DNA of 64,000 bases from Hippopus hippopus (Eukaryota; Mollusca; Bivalvia; Cardiida; Cardiidae). Positions 49,101 to 58,513 of the stretch are shown here, in pieces. The notes beneath the pieces were generated by a model. The model was not told where the DNA came from. It saw nothing but the letters and a program-made list of their open reading frames with translations, and did not search any database. The stretch lies in assembly GCA_946811185.2 (NCBI GenBank), contig OX328097.1, positions 7,984,242-8,048,241 on the forward strand, written 5' to 3'. The first letter of the stretch is position 1, and every line of letters starts with the position of its first letter. Position numbers and translations under genes: made by a program.

Positions 49101-52100
49101 TCCATTTTAATTTCATGGTTGTATTAAAACTCTGTATATCTATCATCCTTAAGCCCCCCTCCACATAATCTTTGGTTAGCACTGTATGTTTTATTTTAGT
49201 TGGGCCATCCCATACAAATTTATAAAGAGTGTCATACATTCGTTTCAAATATCCATTGGTCGGTGTTGGTAAAGAGATAAACAAATGTGTGAGAATTGGC
49301 ACTAAGATACTTTTGACCACACTTATTTTTCCAATAGGAGTTAATTTTCTTTTTTTCCAATATGAAATGCTATTACTTATACTTCGTAATTTGGGCTCAT
49401 AATTCAAATTTAACATTTTTTCCAAATCAACATGGAATAAGATTCTAAGTAATTTAAATTGGTTTCCCCCCATGCTAATTTCCATTTCGTTTTAATTGCT
49501 CGAATGCTATATTTCATGGAACCAGTCCATATTAATTTGGTTTTATCAGAATTGACTTTAAGACCAGAAATGTGTGAAAAGTGTTCAAGCAGCTCCAAAG
49601 TAATGATGAGTGTTTTTTCAGACTCGTCTAAAAAAGGGGTTGTCATCTGTGAATTGCGATATTATGTATTCTTGGTTTTTTATCTTTATTCCTTTGATAT
49701 TCTTAACATTTTTTATTTCAATATTTAGTATTTCTGTGGAAAGAATAAAAATGGATGAAGAAATTGGGTCCCATTGACGACAGCCCCTCCTTATTGTAAA
49801 GTATTCTGATAAAAATCCATTTAACTGAACAGAAACTTCAGTATTATACAAAAATGATTTAATCCATTTCTTGAATGTTTCCCCAAAATTAAAATAGGTT
49901 AACGCGTTTTTAATGAAGTTAAAAGATAAAGAATCAAAAGCTTTTTCGAAGTCAATTAACATCAACAATCCAGGAATATGATGTTGTTCGCAGTGTTGCA
50001 TAATATCATAGACTAGTCTTGTATTTTCGCCTATAAATCTGTCTTGTAAAAAACCAGTTTTATCTCCTGATATGACGTGATTTAAAACATTTTTATTTCA
50101 TTTAGTTATACTACCAGTTGCAAGTTTATATAAAACATTTAAAAGTGTAATCGGCCTCCTGTTTTTTAGAAATTGTCTAGGTTTATCTTCTTTTGGAATT
50201 AGTGTAATAATCCCTAACTTAATGTTTTTTGAAAAAGAATTAGTCATAAATGCATAATTTAAGGCTTTTACTACAAAGTGGTCAATCCTTATCCAAAACA
50301 CCTTGTAAAAGTTTGTAGTAAAACCATCTATACCAGGGCTTTTGTCATTTTTCATACTTCTTAATGTTTCTGTTACCTCACTGTATTGTAAAAGTCCTTC
50401 GATTGCATTTTTATGTTTTTCATCTAATTTATTCGCTGCACAATGTTTCAAGTAAACTTCAAAGTTTATGTCTATATTAGAGATTTTTTCAGTAAATAAA
50501 TTTTCAAAATAATTTTTTGCTTCTACTAAAATTTCATTTTGATCGAAAGTATGACTTCCATCGTCTTTTAATAGGAAAGGTATATTTTTTGAAGCTATAT
50601 GTTGTTTTTCCAAGTTACAAAAATATTTTGTTGCTCTTTCTCCATTCTCAATCCAATTTGCTCTAGCTCTGGTGAAGTAACCATTTAGTTTTTCTTGCCT
50701 CAAATTTTCCAATTGAGTTTGTAATATACTTAACCTATCTTTGTTTGTTTCATTGAAATTATTTTCTGATTGAGCAATTTTATCTTCAATAGTTTTTTTT
50801 TCTCTTTGACATTTTGTTTTGGCTTTGTGACTTGAATACGATATTGTTTCTCCGCGTATTTCCATAAGTAATGTTTCCAAAAAGAGCTGATCGTTTATAA
50901 TAAACTGTATGTCTGATGGTTCTATCTTGAGCACTTTATCGGTGTTGTACACAGGTAAACAGTACTGTAAAATAACGCTATCTATCTTTCTATTTATACA
51001 ATCAACATAATCTTTATCATTCAGCAATGAGTTATTTAACTTCCAAAATCCTTTTTCATGATTTTGTTCAGAAAGTTGAAGTTCAAGAACAATGATTGAG
51101 TGGTCAGATTTATAACATATACACAATTTTTGAGAAAGGGAACTAAGGTAAGAGTCATTAAAAAGAAATCAAGTCTTCCTCTCTGTAAGGGCAATAAACG
51201 CTTCCATGTATATTTACTAGTTTCTCCGTGCAATTGTCTAAAAGGATCAATCAGATTTCTATCATTCACTTTAGTCAATAAAAATTTTCTTGATCTCGCA
51301 TTATGATTTAAGTATTTGTAGTTTTCAAAATCAATTGAAGTGTCTAAAACAAGATTAAAACCGCCACAAAGAATAATATTCTTGTTATTTTCAAACGATT
51401 CAATTTGATTAAAAATATCGTCAAAAATTTTTGGAATGTCTATATTTGGAGCATATACATTTGCAAGTATCATTGATGTGTTGCTATACAATAATTTAAG
51501 GGTAACAAATTGTCCCTCCGTATCAGTTTTGCATGATAAAACCTTAATGTCTATACCTTTTTTAAATAAAATAGCTACGCTTTTGGAGTTTGAATTACCA
51601 TGGCTGAAAAAGCAGTTTCCTTCCCATTGCTGATAATTTTGGTTTCGATTTCCGCAAAGAAAAGAGTTTCTTGTAAACATAGAATGTCAACATTCTTTTC
51701 CTTAAGAAGTGAAAATAAATCGTAACGTTTTTTAGTATTGTTTAACCCACGACAATTGTAAGAACAAATCTTCAAGGTACCCATTACCATTTTTAAAAGA
51801 AAATAATATTTTCAATATCAACTTACTTTTAAATCCTCCCATGTAACCGATTGTGATAGTATCTAAAAAAGGCGTATGTGTATGAATTGTAAGTGTGTGC
51901 TGTGTACAATATGTACAGATAAAGTGCAAAAAGTGAAGGATATGGACGGTATACATTTAAAAGAAGGAAATATATACACGGTATATTTATATACAAAAAC
52001 ATTGTTTCTGCGTACAGTGTAGATTAAAATCATACTAAACATCATAAGCATTTTGGGATAAACTCCATCGTGCATAAATACGAAATTTTTTTTGGAGAAA

Positions 52101-55100
52101 AGATGCCTCGAGATCCCAATATTTCATTCCTTTATTTCCACTGAAAATAGTTATTTCTTTTGGTTTCTCTTGGGTGAAAATATATTCGTTTGAACAAGTG
52201 AGCAGAAGAGAGCTTTTGAAAACATCATAAGAAAAGGTAAAACTGACACTAACAAGTCGGGAAGGTAAGTACTGTTTGGTTTTGGCTCGAGTCAGCAATT
52301 ATAAAATAAAAATTTGCTCACCAACGTGAGAAGTATCATTTTCGGTTGATGTTCATAGTACTAACTTTTCTTGTAAAAACCGGACCGCCGCCCATATAAT
52401 GGGTTTGACCTTCGGTCTTCACATTTACTGACTAATCGAATAGTAAACTGTTGTTATCATGCATAGATTTCTTCTGAGAATTTCAGCAAAACCGTTTTCT
52501 TTCCTCACGCGTATAAGTACAAATTATAGATTCTTTCCTCACGCGTATAAGTACAATTTATAGATCTTTCTAAGTCTAAACCAACAAAATATATTTTTCA
52601 ATCACTGGACGAACAAATGAACTTACCGCGCCATCTGATATGTCTAGTCGATAGTTCGCGGAGTTCCAGGTGAGAGCCTCGTTTACGTCCGTCACGATGA
52701 CAGAGAGAGTCCCGGTTGACGTAGTTTTGGTGTCGGTAGCCAGAACTGTTAGCACAAACGTCGTGTTGGTCAGGGCTTCGTAGTTCAGAGCTGATAAAAC
52801 AGTAACGTTTCCATCTGGAAAGAAAATGGTGGTTTATTTGTTTGCTTGGTGTTTAACGTCGTTTTAAACATTATATCAGTCATTTCGTGACGGTAACTGC
52901 ACCTATGGAGTTTCTTTTACCATTATTTTGTAAAATACTCGTACAAGGCTAGTGACAGCTTTTCCACATCACCATCTTTGAAATAAACTCTAGCGCGGTG
53001 AGTAAGGAATGAATTCTGTCACAAAGACTTTAGTAAAAAAAAAAAAAAAAATTGATCGAGCTTGAGATTCAAACGTACGACCTCCCCAGGTTTCAAGCTT
53101 GGCCGGCCCTGGTAGCAGTTCAGTCGAAACAGTATTGTGTCATCTAAATTAAGATTTTTGTCATTTGAAACCGAACTGTTTGAAAAAAAAAAAAAAAAAA
53201 AAACCGACAGTTCAGGAAAAAATCTCACATAAGATAGAGACATTTAACTCTGTTTCCTATGAGAATATCTGACCATACATACACGAATCCATATCAAAAT
53301 AAGTGGCACCGGAAGTGGGGTCTGACGTAAACGACAATGTTACTGTATCCATGTCTGCGTCACTAGTTGTTATCCTAAACACAGTGGCACCAACTGCTGT
53401 GTTTTCATCAACGGTAACTGCGTTATCGAGGTTGGAAAACGTCGGGGCGTTGTTTGCTCCTGCAAATTTATTTAACGCTTTTATGATAATGCTCTGGCAA
53501 AAAGTTGGCTTAATACTTGTAGTGATAAAAAGTTGACAAAATCTCTTTGGCGTTTGCAAAACATATATACAATATCAGCATATGTACAAAACGTTTGACC
53601 AGTTCTTACACAAATAAAATATTTCACGATCATAAAGTGGAGAGATTTTGATATACATGTGTATTAGTGTAATTTCCTATTGATTTTCTAAGAATTGCTC
53701 CAATGTTTTCTAATTCTGAGAAAAACAAAGAACATCATTTTTCTCCTTTCCCTTTATTATTTTCCCTATTGTGTCATGCAGTATATCGAAGACGGTTAAC
53801 TGAGAAAATGTTATACTACCTGTAATTAGAATGGTTAAAATCTTTGAGGTACCCGTATTTCTATCATCAAGTGGAGTTATGGTCATATCATATCCCAAGT
53901 CTGATGCCGAGGTCAAGGTCGAAAGGTCACTTGATGTCTCAACGAGCGCTGTTGTGGTATTGACTGTAGGGCAAGTACATTAGTTTATCAAAGATAGTTA
54001 CATGGCGGTATATATAGCGAAACGCAAGGTACAGGTAAGACCGTTTAAGTCGTGCTCTGCGAAAAGGGGTTTAATGCATCTGCAAAAGATATCGACCAAT
54101 GTCAGCCTGCGCAATCCGCGTAGACTGACATGGGTCAATACTCTTTGCTTTTGATGAATTTTCTTCGTGTTTAAGGACCACTCTACCTCAGGATTCAGTC
54201 GGTTGTAAGATAAAATGGATTTTATGGATTCATAACTATGTAATGACTGACTTGCTATGATGCAACATGGAGATACATTAAACCCCTTTTGTCACAGCAT
54301 GGCTCATGTGACAAAGTGTCTAACACAACTATAGTTGTTAAAACTAATCAAGATTCTTCCAAGTCTCCACTGATAAAATGGTTAATGAAAGAAAAACCAA
54401 ATTTTCAGTTTCTAAGATTGAACCAGATTCCAATTTTACTCTGTTTTAGAATCTCATATAATCTGTTTGATGTTGTGTATCAAAGATCAGGGCCCGTATA
54501 CCGACCATTGAAAGAACATTCCTAGTCTTATTATAGATTTAGACAGTAAAGTAACCTCTGATTGGTTAAACCATTTGGTTTAGCCAATCAGAAGTTACGT
54601 TACATTAAAATTAAGAAACTTTTCGAGAATAAGACTGGTGTTCAGTATGATTGGTGAATGTGGACCCAGAAGTCTTACTCTAGACTTGGACAGTAACACA
54701 ATTTCTTACCGGCCACGTCATCCGTCTGCGCCAAAGGGTTACCGTAAAGTTTAATTTTGTACCATGCATCACAGAAAATTTGTCAAGAGACCGGTTGACA
54801 CTCTGAATAATGAACATGTGAGTGTATAATATAAAAACAATGCATCATTTAGGAGCTAGATTTAATGGCATCATCTATCTATCATTAACCCTTTATCAGA
54901 TGAAAAGATTTTAGATTTGTCCAAACTGAAAGCCTTTGAAGATGACAAACTCAATGTGGCTCGAATGAATGGATTTTAAAGGTGTAGGAAACTTGGCTAC
55001 CAGCATTTCTTCTTTTTTCACAAACAATTTTTCTGAAAGCCTCTTTCTTAATGGCCGTTATAACTTGGGAATTTTAAGTAAAGGGTCATTTAATACAACT

Positions 55101-58049
55101 CACAGCTCGTAACAGTAAATGGACATCCAGTTGGATTGCATGTGAAGACAAAGCTGATGACGTCATCCTCGTTGTCGGATGCTACTACTGTGAAAACCGT
55201 TTGTCCAGAAGCCGTGCTTGATGCCACGCTGATAGATGTTCCTGCTGAATGATAAATGAAAAATATAAAAGTGTAAAAATTGAAATATTTATTCACAAAA
55301 AAAAAAAACCCACTCATAACACAAAACTGTACTTGAATAGCCCATGGAGTTACACACAACGACAAAACAGATGCACCGTTCCTTTTGCCAGACGCTACTA
55401 ATCTGATCTCTCCAGGGGCCGTGCTTGATGCCACGGTCGCAGATGTTCCAGATGAATGATGAATGCATTTCATTGTAAAAATTTGAATATTTATTCAAAG
55501 AGAATATTCAAAATTCATGACTTTAATTAGAAGACCAGTTGGCTGCACGCAGCGACAAACTTGGATGTCTTTTTCGTTGTCAAACGCTACAACTGTGAAC
55601 ATTGTCTGTCCAGAGGCTGTGCTTGATGTCCCGGTCGTAGATATTTCTGCTGTAGGAGAAATTTAATATGGTCTAAAAATGTGAATACTTTTTAAAGGAA
55701 ATCCTCAAAACTCATTATTGTAAATGAGCATCCAGAAGGTTTATACACAGAGCCAAATTAATTGCACGGTTCACGTTGTCGGACGCTACTACAGTGATCA
55801 CAGTCTAAAGAGGCCGTGCTTGATGTCACGGTCGCAGATGTTCCTGTTGTATGATGAATGCATTGCAGTTTGTAACTTTAAACATATGTTAAAAAAAAAA
55901 ATTCATAACAGGAAATTGGAACATCTACTTGGGCTACACACAGGGACTGTTTCAGTTCTCAGACGCTACCTACAGTGATCAAAGTCTGTCCAGTGGCCGT
56001 CCTTCATGCCACGGTCGCAGTATTCCCGCTGTATGATGAACGCATTTGCAGTGTATAAATTAGAATATTAATCTAAAAAGGAACCCTCAACATTAATGAC
56101 TTTAACTAGACGTCAACTTGGCTAAAGACAGCGACAAACTTGGTGGCCGTTCTCGTTGTCGGACGCTACAACTGTGATCACAGTATGTCAAGAGGCCGTG
56201 CTGGATGCCACGGACGTAGATATTTCTGCTGTAAGCGAAATCCATTGCAGTCTATATATTTGAATATTTATTAAAAGGAATCCTCGAAACTCCACTGTAA
56301 ATGGACATCCAGTCAGATTACACACAGAAGTAGTAATGAACAGACAGTGGGGCAGAGTGCCTGCTTCCCTGCTGACCCTGCTGCGCCTAGAGCCGTCACG
56401 CATGAGTACCAATGTTCTCGGAATAATATCCCATTGTTCGTGGGCTTTATCGCGTTACCAGCAGTAAGGGCAGCAGGCACTCTGCCTAATGTTCTCTGGT
56501 ATGCGTAAGGAAATGACGTCAGTGTTTCTAGGCAGACATACGATACCCAACCCATTGTTCCCAGAATAAAACCCCACTTTTTCCAGAATACTATCCCGTT
56601 GTTGGTGGGCAGCCACGCGTGAATGACCCATTGTTCTTAGGTACTCACGCGTGACGGCTCTAGGCGCAGCAGAGGCAGCAGGGCAGTAGGCACTCTGCCC
56701 AATTGTCTGGACATAACTACTCACGGAGACATGAACTGGTAGCATCGATGTCTTTGTTACTGTGATCAAAGTCTGTACAGAGGTCGTGCTTGATGCCACG
56801 GTCGTAGATATTTCTGCTGGATGATGTACACAGTATACAATTACACCTGTCTTAATCCTTTATCACACAATTCCGTGTCACAACGACTCGAAGAAAAAGG
56901 GCTTTTGGCCAAATAAAATTTGATACATTCAAACATGTGAAAATTTGCTGCAGAGGGAGAGAAATTGCTCGTCTCGAGTAATTTCTCTTTTCGCCACATA
57001 TTTTCAGAAGTGATCTGCAAGACAAAAGAAGTAATGTGCAGCTGGTAGCTGGCAGTGTGGTCATAAAGTGATAATCACTACTAAAGTCATTTGATTGGAC
57101 CATGCCGACTTTTCTTTTTAAGATCATGCAAATTATTCCTGTGCTCACGGTTATCTTGGGACAACTATAAGGACAACTATAAGACAAATTTTTGTTATGT
57201 GTACGTACATGGCATGTTCGTAATAGCCGGGGGTTCGTTTTGTATGAGGTTGACCGTTAGGAACCCAACGACAGAATCTTTCGTATCGGTACACTGTATC
57301 TCTAGCATGTAGTCTCGTTGACTGTTGTAGCTGAATATACCCTGGGACGTATCAGTCTGCGATCGTGCGTACACGGCGTACACTGAAAATAAACAAAAAT
57401 AAAATCGCCTAGATTTCAACATCAAACATTTGAGGAAAAGCAATAAAATGTGATCATAGATATAATGGTAGAATTCCAAAATTAGCCACCTGGTTGAATA
57501 AGCCATGTCCTCGAGTAGATTATCCCCTTTTCTGTCATTTCTGTCAGTCTTTATCCATCTCGTTGCTTGTCTTGAATAACTCTATCTTTGCAAATACTCT
57601 ACCTTTTAGTCTGTTATCTCTCTGCTTCTCTCTCTCTCTCTCGGCGTCCGTCCGTCCGTCCATCTCTCTCCCTCTGTCTCAATCTAACTATCTCTCTCTG
57701 TCTCTGTCTATCTCTCTCTCTCTCTCGTTCTCTCTCTCTGCTCTGCTCTTTCTTCACCATTCCTCGCTTTTCTTTACAGTTCACCAGTCGCATTGACTGC
57801 TTGTCTCTCTATCCCCCCTCTCTATCTGTTCTGTTCTATTAAGATAACAATTTCAACGTTACCTGTGTCAGACGGTATCCTTTGTACAAAGAAGAACTCG
57901 GAGCTGGGAGAGTTCGATGGAGTCACAGACACAAGACTGCTGGACACAGTGTCAAATGGATCCGTGCATGTGATATTATACACAAGAATTTCAGCGCTTA
58001 CATCTTCCGAGACTTGCGCGCTTGTTGGGAGGTCAGACAAAGTCGGCAA
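34115..58049 (-). CDS. Cadherin-like single-pass membrane protein, 3' part (join of 13 exons)
   Basis: Thirteen minus-strand exons join at GT-AG introns with matching phase throughout, 1,956 bp in all (651 residues plus stop). The ectodomain shows degenerate cadherin repeats: calcium-site remnants such as DANNYTP, TDVNEA, GANNAPTF, QNEPPAI, NATDADTGTFG and SDADMD, and YFT..SGNVST-type strand motifs. Unusually, most repeats carry Cys pairs (TCTMSC, CNPTGC, CSCSGS). A Thr/Ser-rich stalk precedes the membrane span VLIATAVVTAIVTGYVLL and a short Lys/Arg-rich tail without an obvious catenin site. Likely role: calcium-influenced adhesion or signalling at the cell surface. The first exon here is already mid-ectodomain, so signal peptide and 5' exons lie outside or were missed. 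Confidence 0.82.
34447..34560 (-). repeat. tRNA-derived SINE fragment in the last cadherin intron
   Basis: The reverse strand carries an A-box-like GATCAGTGGTTAGTGTG and a perfect B box GGTTCGAATCC followed by CAGCC. The arms do not fold as a tRNA. Confidence 0.5.
34775..34977. repeat. MITE M1 in cadherin intron
   Basis: TTAACCTTTGTCCCGCTAAG at the left, hairpin at 34820-34870, right end near ATTGAACAGGTAAATACATAA decayed. Confidence 0.65.
35246..35364 (-). CDS. Cadherin-like gene, cytoplasmic tail exon
   Basis: 119 bp, phase 2 to 1, acceptor TATCTTTTCAG, donor GTAAGT. It encodes VNKPFKSKATRAKKPKATNV, then QRQTGEDIPQRRESEPEQG: basic then mixed charge, as expected next to a membrane. Confidence 0.75.
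36240..36350 (+). repeat. 41-bp tandem duplication inside a GTGTTTAACGTCG repeat
   Basis: CAGTTATATCACGGCAGCCA begins at 36269 and again (CGGCGGCCA) at 36310. The preceding GGTGTTTAACGTCG motif marks a dispersed repeat also seen at 52842 and related to 30970. Confidence 0.6.
36562..36780. repeat. MITE M2 downstream of the membrane-span exon
   Basis: TTAACAAAGAATTCTAGACT at the left, GTAGAGTGTTAA at the right. A very regular hairpin at 36660-36725 (GTGGGAAAAGCAGAAAATGC and complement). It ends 34 bp from the exon. Confidence 0.7.
36814..36954 (-). CDS. Cadherin-like gene, membrane-span exon
   Basis: 141 bp, phase 2 to 2, acceptor TTTTTTTGCAG, donor GTAAAA. It encodes PITFIEDSNNTSW, about 21 hydrophobic residues (VLIATAVVTAIVTGYVLL core) and KYVFTGPGNICNN. 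The acceptor is only 16 bp from the end of Helentron copy B. Confidence 0.85.
37585..38145 (+). repeat. ~165-bp tandem repeats inserted in Helentron copy B
   Basis: About three degenerate units sharing GTAGAGT(T/C)A...TTCTTG(C/T)GCACTG, ATATTGCAACAAA and TCCGGACAA. Absent from copy A, where CTCAACAAA reads straight into ATAAAAAATG near 5610. Confidence 0.65.
39167..39243. repeat. Truncated MITE M1 at a deletion joint in Helentron copy B
   Basis: TTAACCCTTAGGCTGCTAAG through the first hairpin arm (GATCAGACTGCACAGAACGT), then an abrupt join to sequence matching copy A near 8095. Confidence 0.7.
42695..42790 (-). pseudogene. Decayed duplicate of cadherin exon 43038-43216
   Basis: The minus strand gives IPV, then after a short deletion DTWGLVGISTV, against IPVYATDTGGLVGTSTV in the intact exon. 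The frame is shifted between the two parts and no usable donor is seen. An M1 MITE separates it from the intact exon. Confidence 0.65.
42816..43024. repeat. MITE M1, inverted, beside a cadherin donor site
   Basis: TTAACCTGCTAAATAAGTG at the left, CAGCAACCTAAGGGTTAA at the right, hairpin at 42925-42985. Its edge is 14 bp from the exon end at 43038. Confidence 0.75.
43038..43216 (-). CDS. Cadherin-like gene, exon 10 visible (last repeat and stalk)
   Basis: 179 bp, phase 0 to 2, acceptor CCTGTCTAG, donor GTTTGT. It encodes IGSSSGNVSTAVSMETCSCS, then YATDTGGLVGTSTVYITLT and a Thr-rich stalk. A decayed duplicate lies at 42695-42790. Confidence 0.82.
43813..43991 (-). CDS. Cadherin-like gene, exon 9 visible
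   Basis: 179 bp, phase 1 to 0, acceptor TCTGATCAG, donor GTACGT. It encodes DANNYTPIFEEAGYVFTVSP, then NATDADTGTFGQFSYSL: the best preserved cadherin calcium motifs of the window. Confidence 0.85.
44942..45123. repeat. MITE M2 (eroded) in cadherin intron
   Basis: Left end decayed (TTTAAACGATCCAAAGG), right end TTTTGTCGTCTGGTAAAGAATTAA. One hairpin arm is partly lost. Confidence 0.6.
45231..45376 (-). CDS. Cadherin-like gene, exon 8 visible
   Basis: 146 bp, phase 2 to 1, acceptor TCTTTTAG, donor GTGCGT. It encodes YFSMSTSCVITVTSVYSLDE, then CTVNGTDNGENTATTSLVID, the end of a repeat. Confidence 0.8.
46018..46112 (-). CDS. Cadherin-like gene, exon 7 visible
   Basis: 95 bp, phase 0 to 2, donor GTAAGA. 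It encodes VVGTTYTVTNLAVTDPDVNE, then TLTCTMSCSPAG. The acceptor (GTGTTGCAG) has a weak pyrimidine tract because an M1 MITE begins 12 bp upstream of the AG. Confidence 0.78.
46126..46306. repeat. MITE M1 beside a cadherin acceptor site
   Basis: TTAACCTTTAAGCTGCTAAC at the left and TTTAGCAGGTTAAGGGTTAA at the right, with the second hairpin arm missing. It begins 14 bp from the exon start at 46112. Confidence 0.75.
46710..47012 (+). repeat. tRNA-derived SINE with conserved body
   Basis: The head GCCCGCATAGCTCAGTTGGT resembles a tRNA 5' half with A box, and GGTCGATTCCCAGGGC the B box. The body includes TTTCGGATGAGACGTTAAAC and GGCGACGATAAATAAAGGCA, then a CAATCAATC tail. Possibly a V-SINE-like molluscan family such as RUDI (from memory, unverified). 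Confidence 0.65.
47845..47900 (+). repeat. GT-rich microsatellite
   Basis: Interrupted GT run (TTTGTGTGTGTATGTGTGTG and following GGGTGTGTGGGTGAGCG). Confidence 0.8.
48184..51790 (-). pseudogene. L1/Tx1-like LINE ORF2, frameshifted
   Basis: The minus strand encodes endonuclease start LKICSYNCRGLNNTKKR and DILCLQET, then reverse transcriptase motifs SPGIDGFTTNFYKVFW, RPITLLNVLYK, LIDFEKAFDS and QFTDDN. The C-terminal zinc motif is CTFCGTDAETIIHLFYEC. At least five frame changes (near 51600, 51080, 50050, 49630, 49450 and 48425) and a stop at 50100 break it. The endonuclease GGDFN motif reads GGFN, losing a catalytic Asp, and RT GCRQGDP reads GCRQWDP. No ORF1 is evident. It lies in a cadherin intron in the same orientation. 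Confidence 0.85.
52496..52565 (+). repeat. 35-bp tandem duplication
   Basis: TTTCCTCACGCGTATAAGTA is repeated once at a 36-bp offset with one or two changes, in a cadherin intron. Confidence 0.8.
52627..52814 (-). CDS. Cadherin-like gene, exon 6 visible
   Basis: 188 bp, phase 1 to 0, acceptor TCTTTCCAG, donor GTAAGT. It encodes GNVTVLSALNYEALTNTTFV, then LATDTKTTSTG and VIVTDVNEALTW: a canonical second half of a cadherin repeat plus a DVNE linker. Confidence 0.85.
53274..53459 (-). CDS. Cadherin-like gene, exon 5 visible
   Basis: 186 bp, phase 1 to 1, acceptor AATTTGCAG, donor GTCAGA (less usual). It encodes GANNAPTFSNLDNAVTVDEN, then SDADMDTVTLSF: a good repeat start with DAD-type residues. 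Confidence 0.8.
53820..53963 (-). CDS. Cadherin-like gene, exon 4 visible
   Basis: 144 bp, phase 1 to 1, acceptor GCCCTACAG, donor GTAGTA. It encodes NTTTALVETSSDLSTLTSAS, then DLGYDMTITPLDDRNTGTSK: the second half of a cadherin repeat with the LDDRN ligand-like motif. Confidence 0.78.
54053..54301. repeat. MITE M3, complete copy
   Basis: Terminal repeats GCTCTGCGAAAAGGGGTTTAATGC... and ...CATTAAACCCCTTTTGTCACAGC. Internal palindrome around TCGACCAATGTCAGCCTGCG / CGTAGACTGACATGGGTC. Distinct family from M1 and M2. Confidence 0.7.
54885..55094. repeat. MITE M2 (eroded) beside a cadherin donor site
   Basis: TTAACCCTTTATCAGATGAA at the left and AAGTAAAGGGTCATTTAA at the right; the internal hairpin is partly deleted. 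The right end is 10 bp from the exon end at 55104. Confidence 0.6.
55104..55244 (-). CDS. Cadherin-like gene, exon 3 visible (intact member of the exon array)
   Basis: 141 bp, phase 1 to 1, acceptor ATCATTCAG, donor GTGAGT. It encodes GTSISVASSTASGQTVFTVV, then ASDNEDDVISF and CNPTGCPFTV. Six decayed relatives follow upstream in the gene (55295-56835). Confidence 0.8.
55295..56835 (-). pseudogene. Array of six decayed copies of cadherin exon 55104-55244
   Basis: Minus-strand motif (G)TS..VASSTASGQT...TVVASDNE recurs at spacings near 200 bp, with plus-strand GCCGTGCTTGATGCCACGGT-type cores near 55420, 55613, 55812, 55997, 56197 and 56783. Some copies keep a good acceptor (near 55650). Breaks include a stop after ASSTAS in the copy at 56197, frameshifts, lost donors, and a foldback insertion splitting the most upstream copy. 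Confidence 0.8.
56342..56709. mobile_element. Foldback element with ~68-bp inverted ends
   Basis: Arm 56342-56410 (GGGCAGAGTGCCTGCTTCCC... GCGCCTAGAGCCGTCACGC) is the reverse complement of 56640-56709 with few changes. The loop is about 230 bp. It sits inside a decayed cadherin exon: VCNLTGCPFTV is on one side and ASSTTSVQTLITV on the other. No clear target duplication. Confidence 0.75.
57209..57382 (-). CDS. Cadherin-like gene, exon 2 visible
   Basis: 174 bp, phase 1 to 1, acceptor TATTTTCAG, donor GTACGT. It encodes SYNSQRDYMLEIQCTDTKDS, then LTVNLIQNEPPAITNMP, a repeat end followed by the next linker. Confidence 0.8.
57610..57760 (+). repeat. CT-rich microsatellite in cadherin intron
   Basis: Long TCTCTC tracts with CCGTCCGTCCGTCC. 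The open frames here are Ser/Leu low-complexity products of the repeat. Confidence 0.85.
57863..58049 (-). CDS. Cadherin-like gene, exon at 58 kb (first visible)
   Basis: 187 bp, phase 0 to 1, between acceptor ...TGCATTACAG and donor GTAACG. It starts LPTLSDLPTSAQVSEDVSAE and includes YNITCTDPFD and SEFFFVQRIPSDT. The start pattern (xLPxSxxVSEDV) fits the beginning of a cadherin repeat. Confidence 0.75.
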
Positions 58050-58282
58050 CTGTAATGCAGTAAACTATTTATTTCTCTTTATTTAGACATCTCTAAAAGT
58101 ACTCTTTTCGAGGGGTAAATATTCAAACGTCATGACAAATCGAGAAATCACTCAAATTGAGTAATTGCTGTACAATATTTTATGAACTATTTTTGGTCTC
58201 GGAGAAAACAAACAAGTAAAAAGACAAAATAGTGGGTCTTTTGCCATTTCTTTTTCTTATCCCTTCAGAACACATGACCAGT

Positions 58283-58513
58283 GCACTGTGAAAAGGGGAT
58301 TGAATGCATCTGCAAAAAGTATCTACCCATGTCAGCCTGCGCTGTCAGCTAACTTTTTGCTATTTGTCAATTTTCTTCAGCTCAAAGGACCGTTTTACCT
58401 CACGATTAGATTGGCTGTTATACAAAATGTATTTTATGGATCCATAATACTGTATTGACTTGCTTGGTATAATGCACTATGGAGATTCATTAAATCCCCT
58501 TTTGCAAGAGCAT
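58283..58513. repeat. MITE M3
   Basis: CACTGTGAAAAGGGGATTGAATGC-type left end and CATTAAATCCCCTTTTGCA right end. The internal hairpin arm is shortened. Confidence 0.6.

Noticed and set aside
54700..54735. Possible 16-bp micro-exon of the cadherin-like gene (GCGCAG | ACGGATGACGTGGCCG | GTAAGA, minus strand)
   Set aside because: Exon 55104-55244 joins 53820-53963 directly in matching phase. Adding the micro-exon would create a stop (TAC GGA TGA).
57494..57842. Open frames rich in Ser and Leu
   Set aside because: Translation of the CT microsatellite in an intron.
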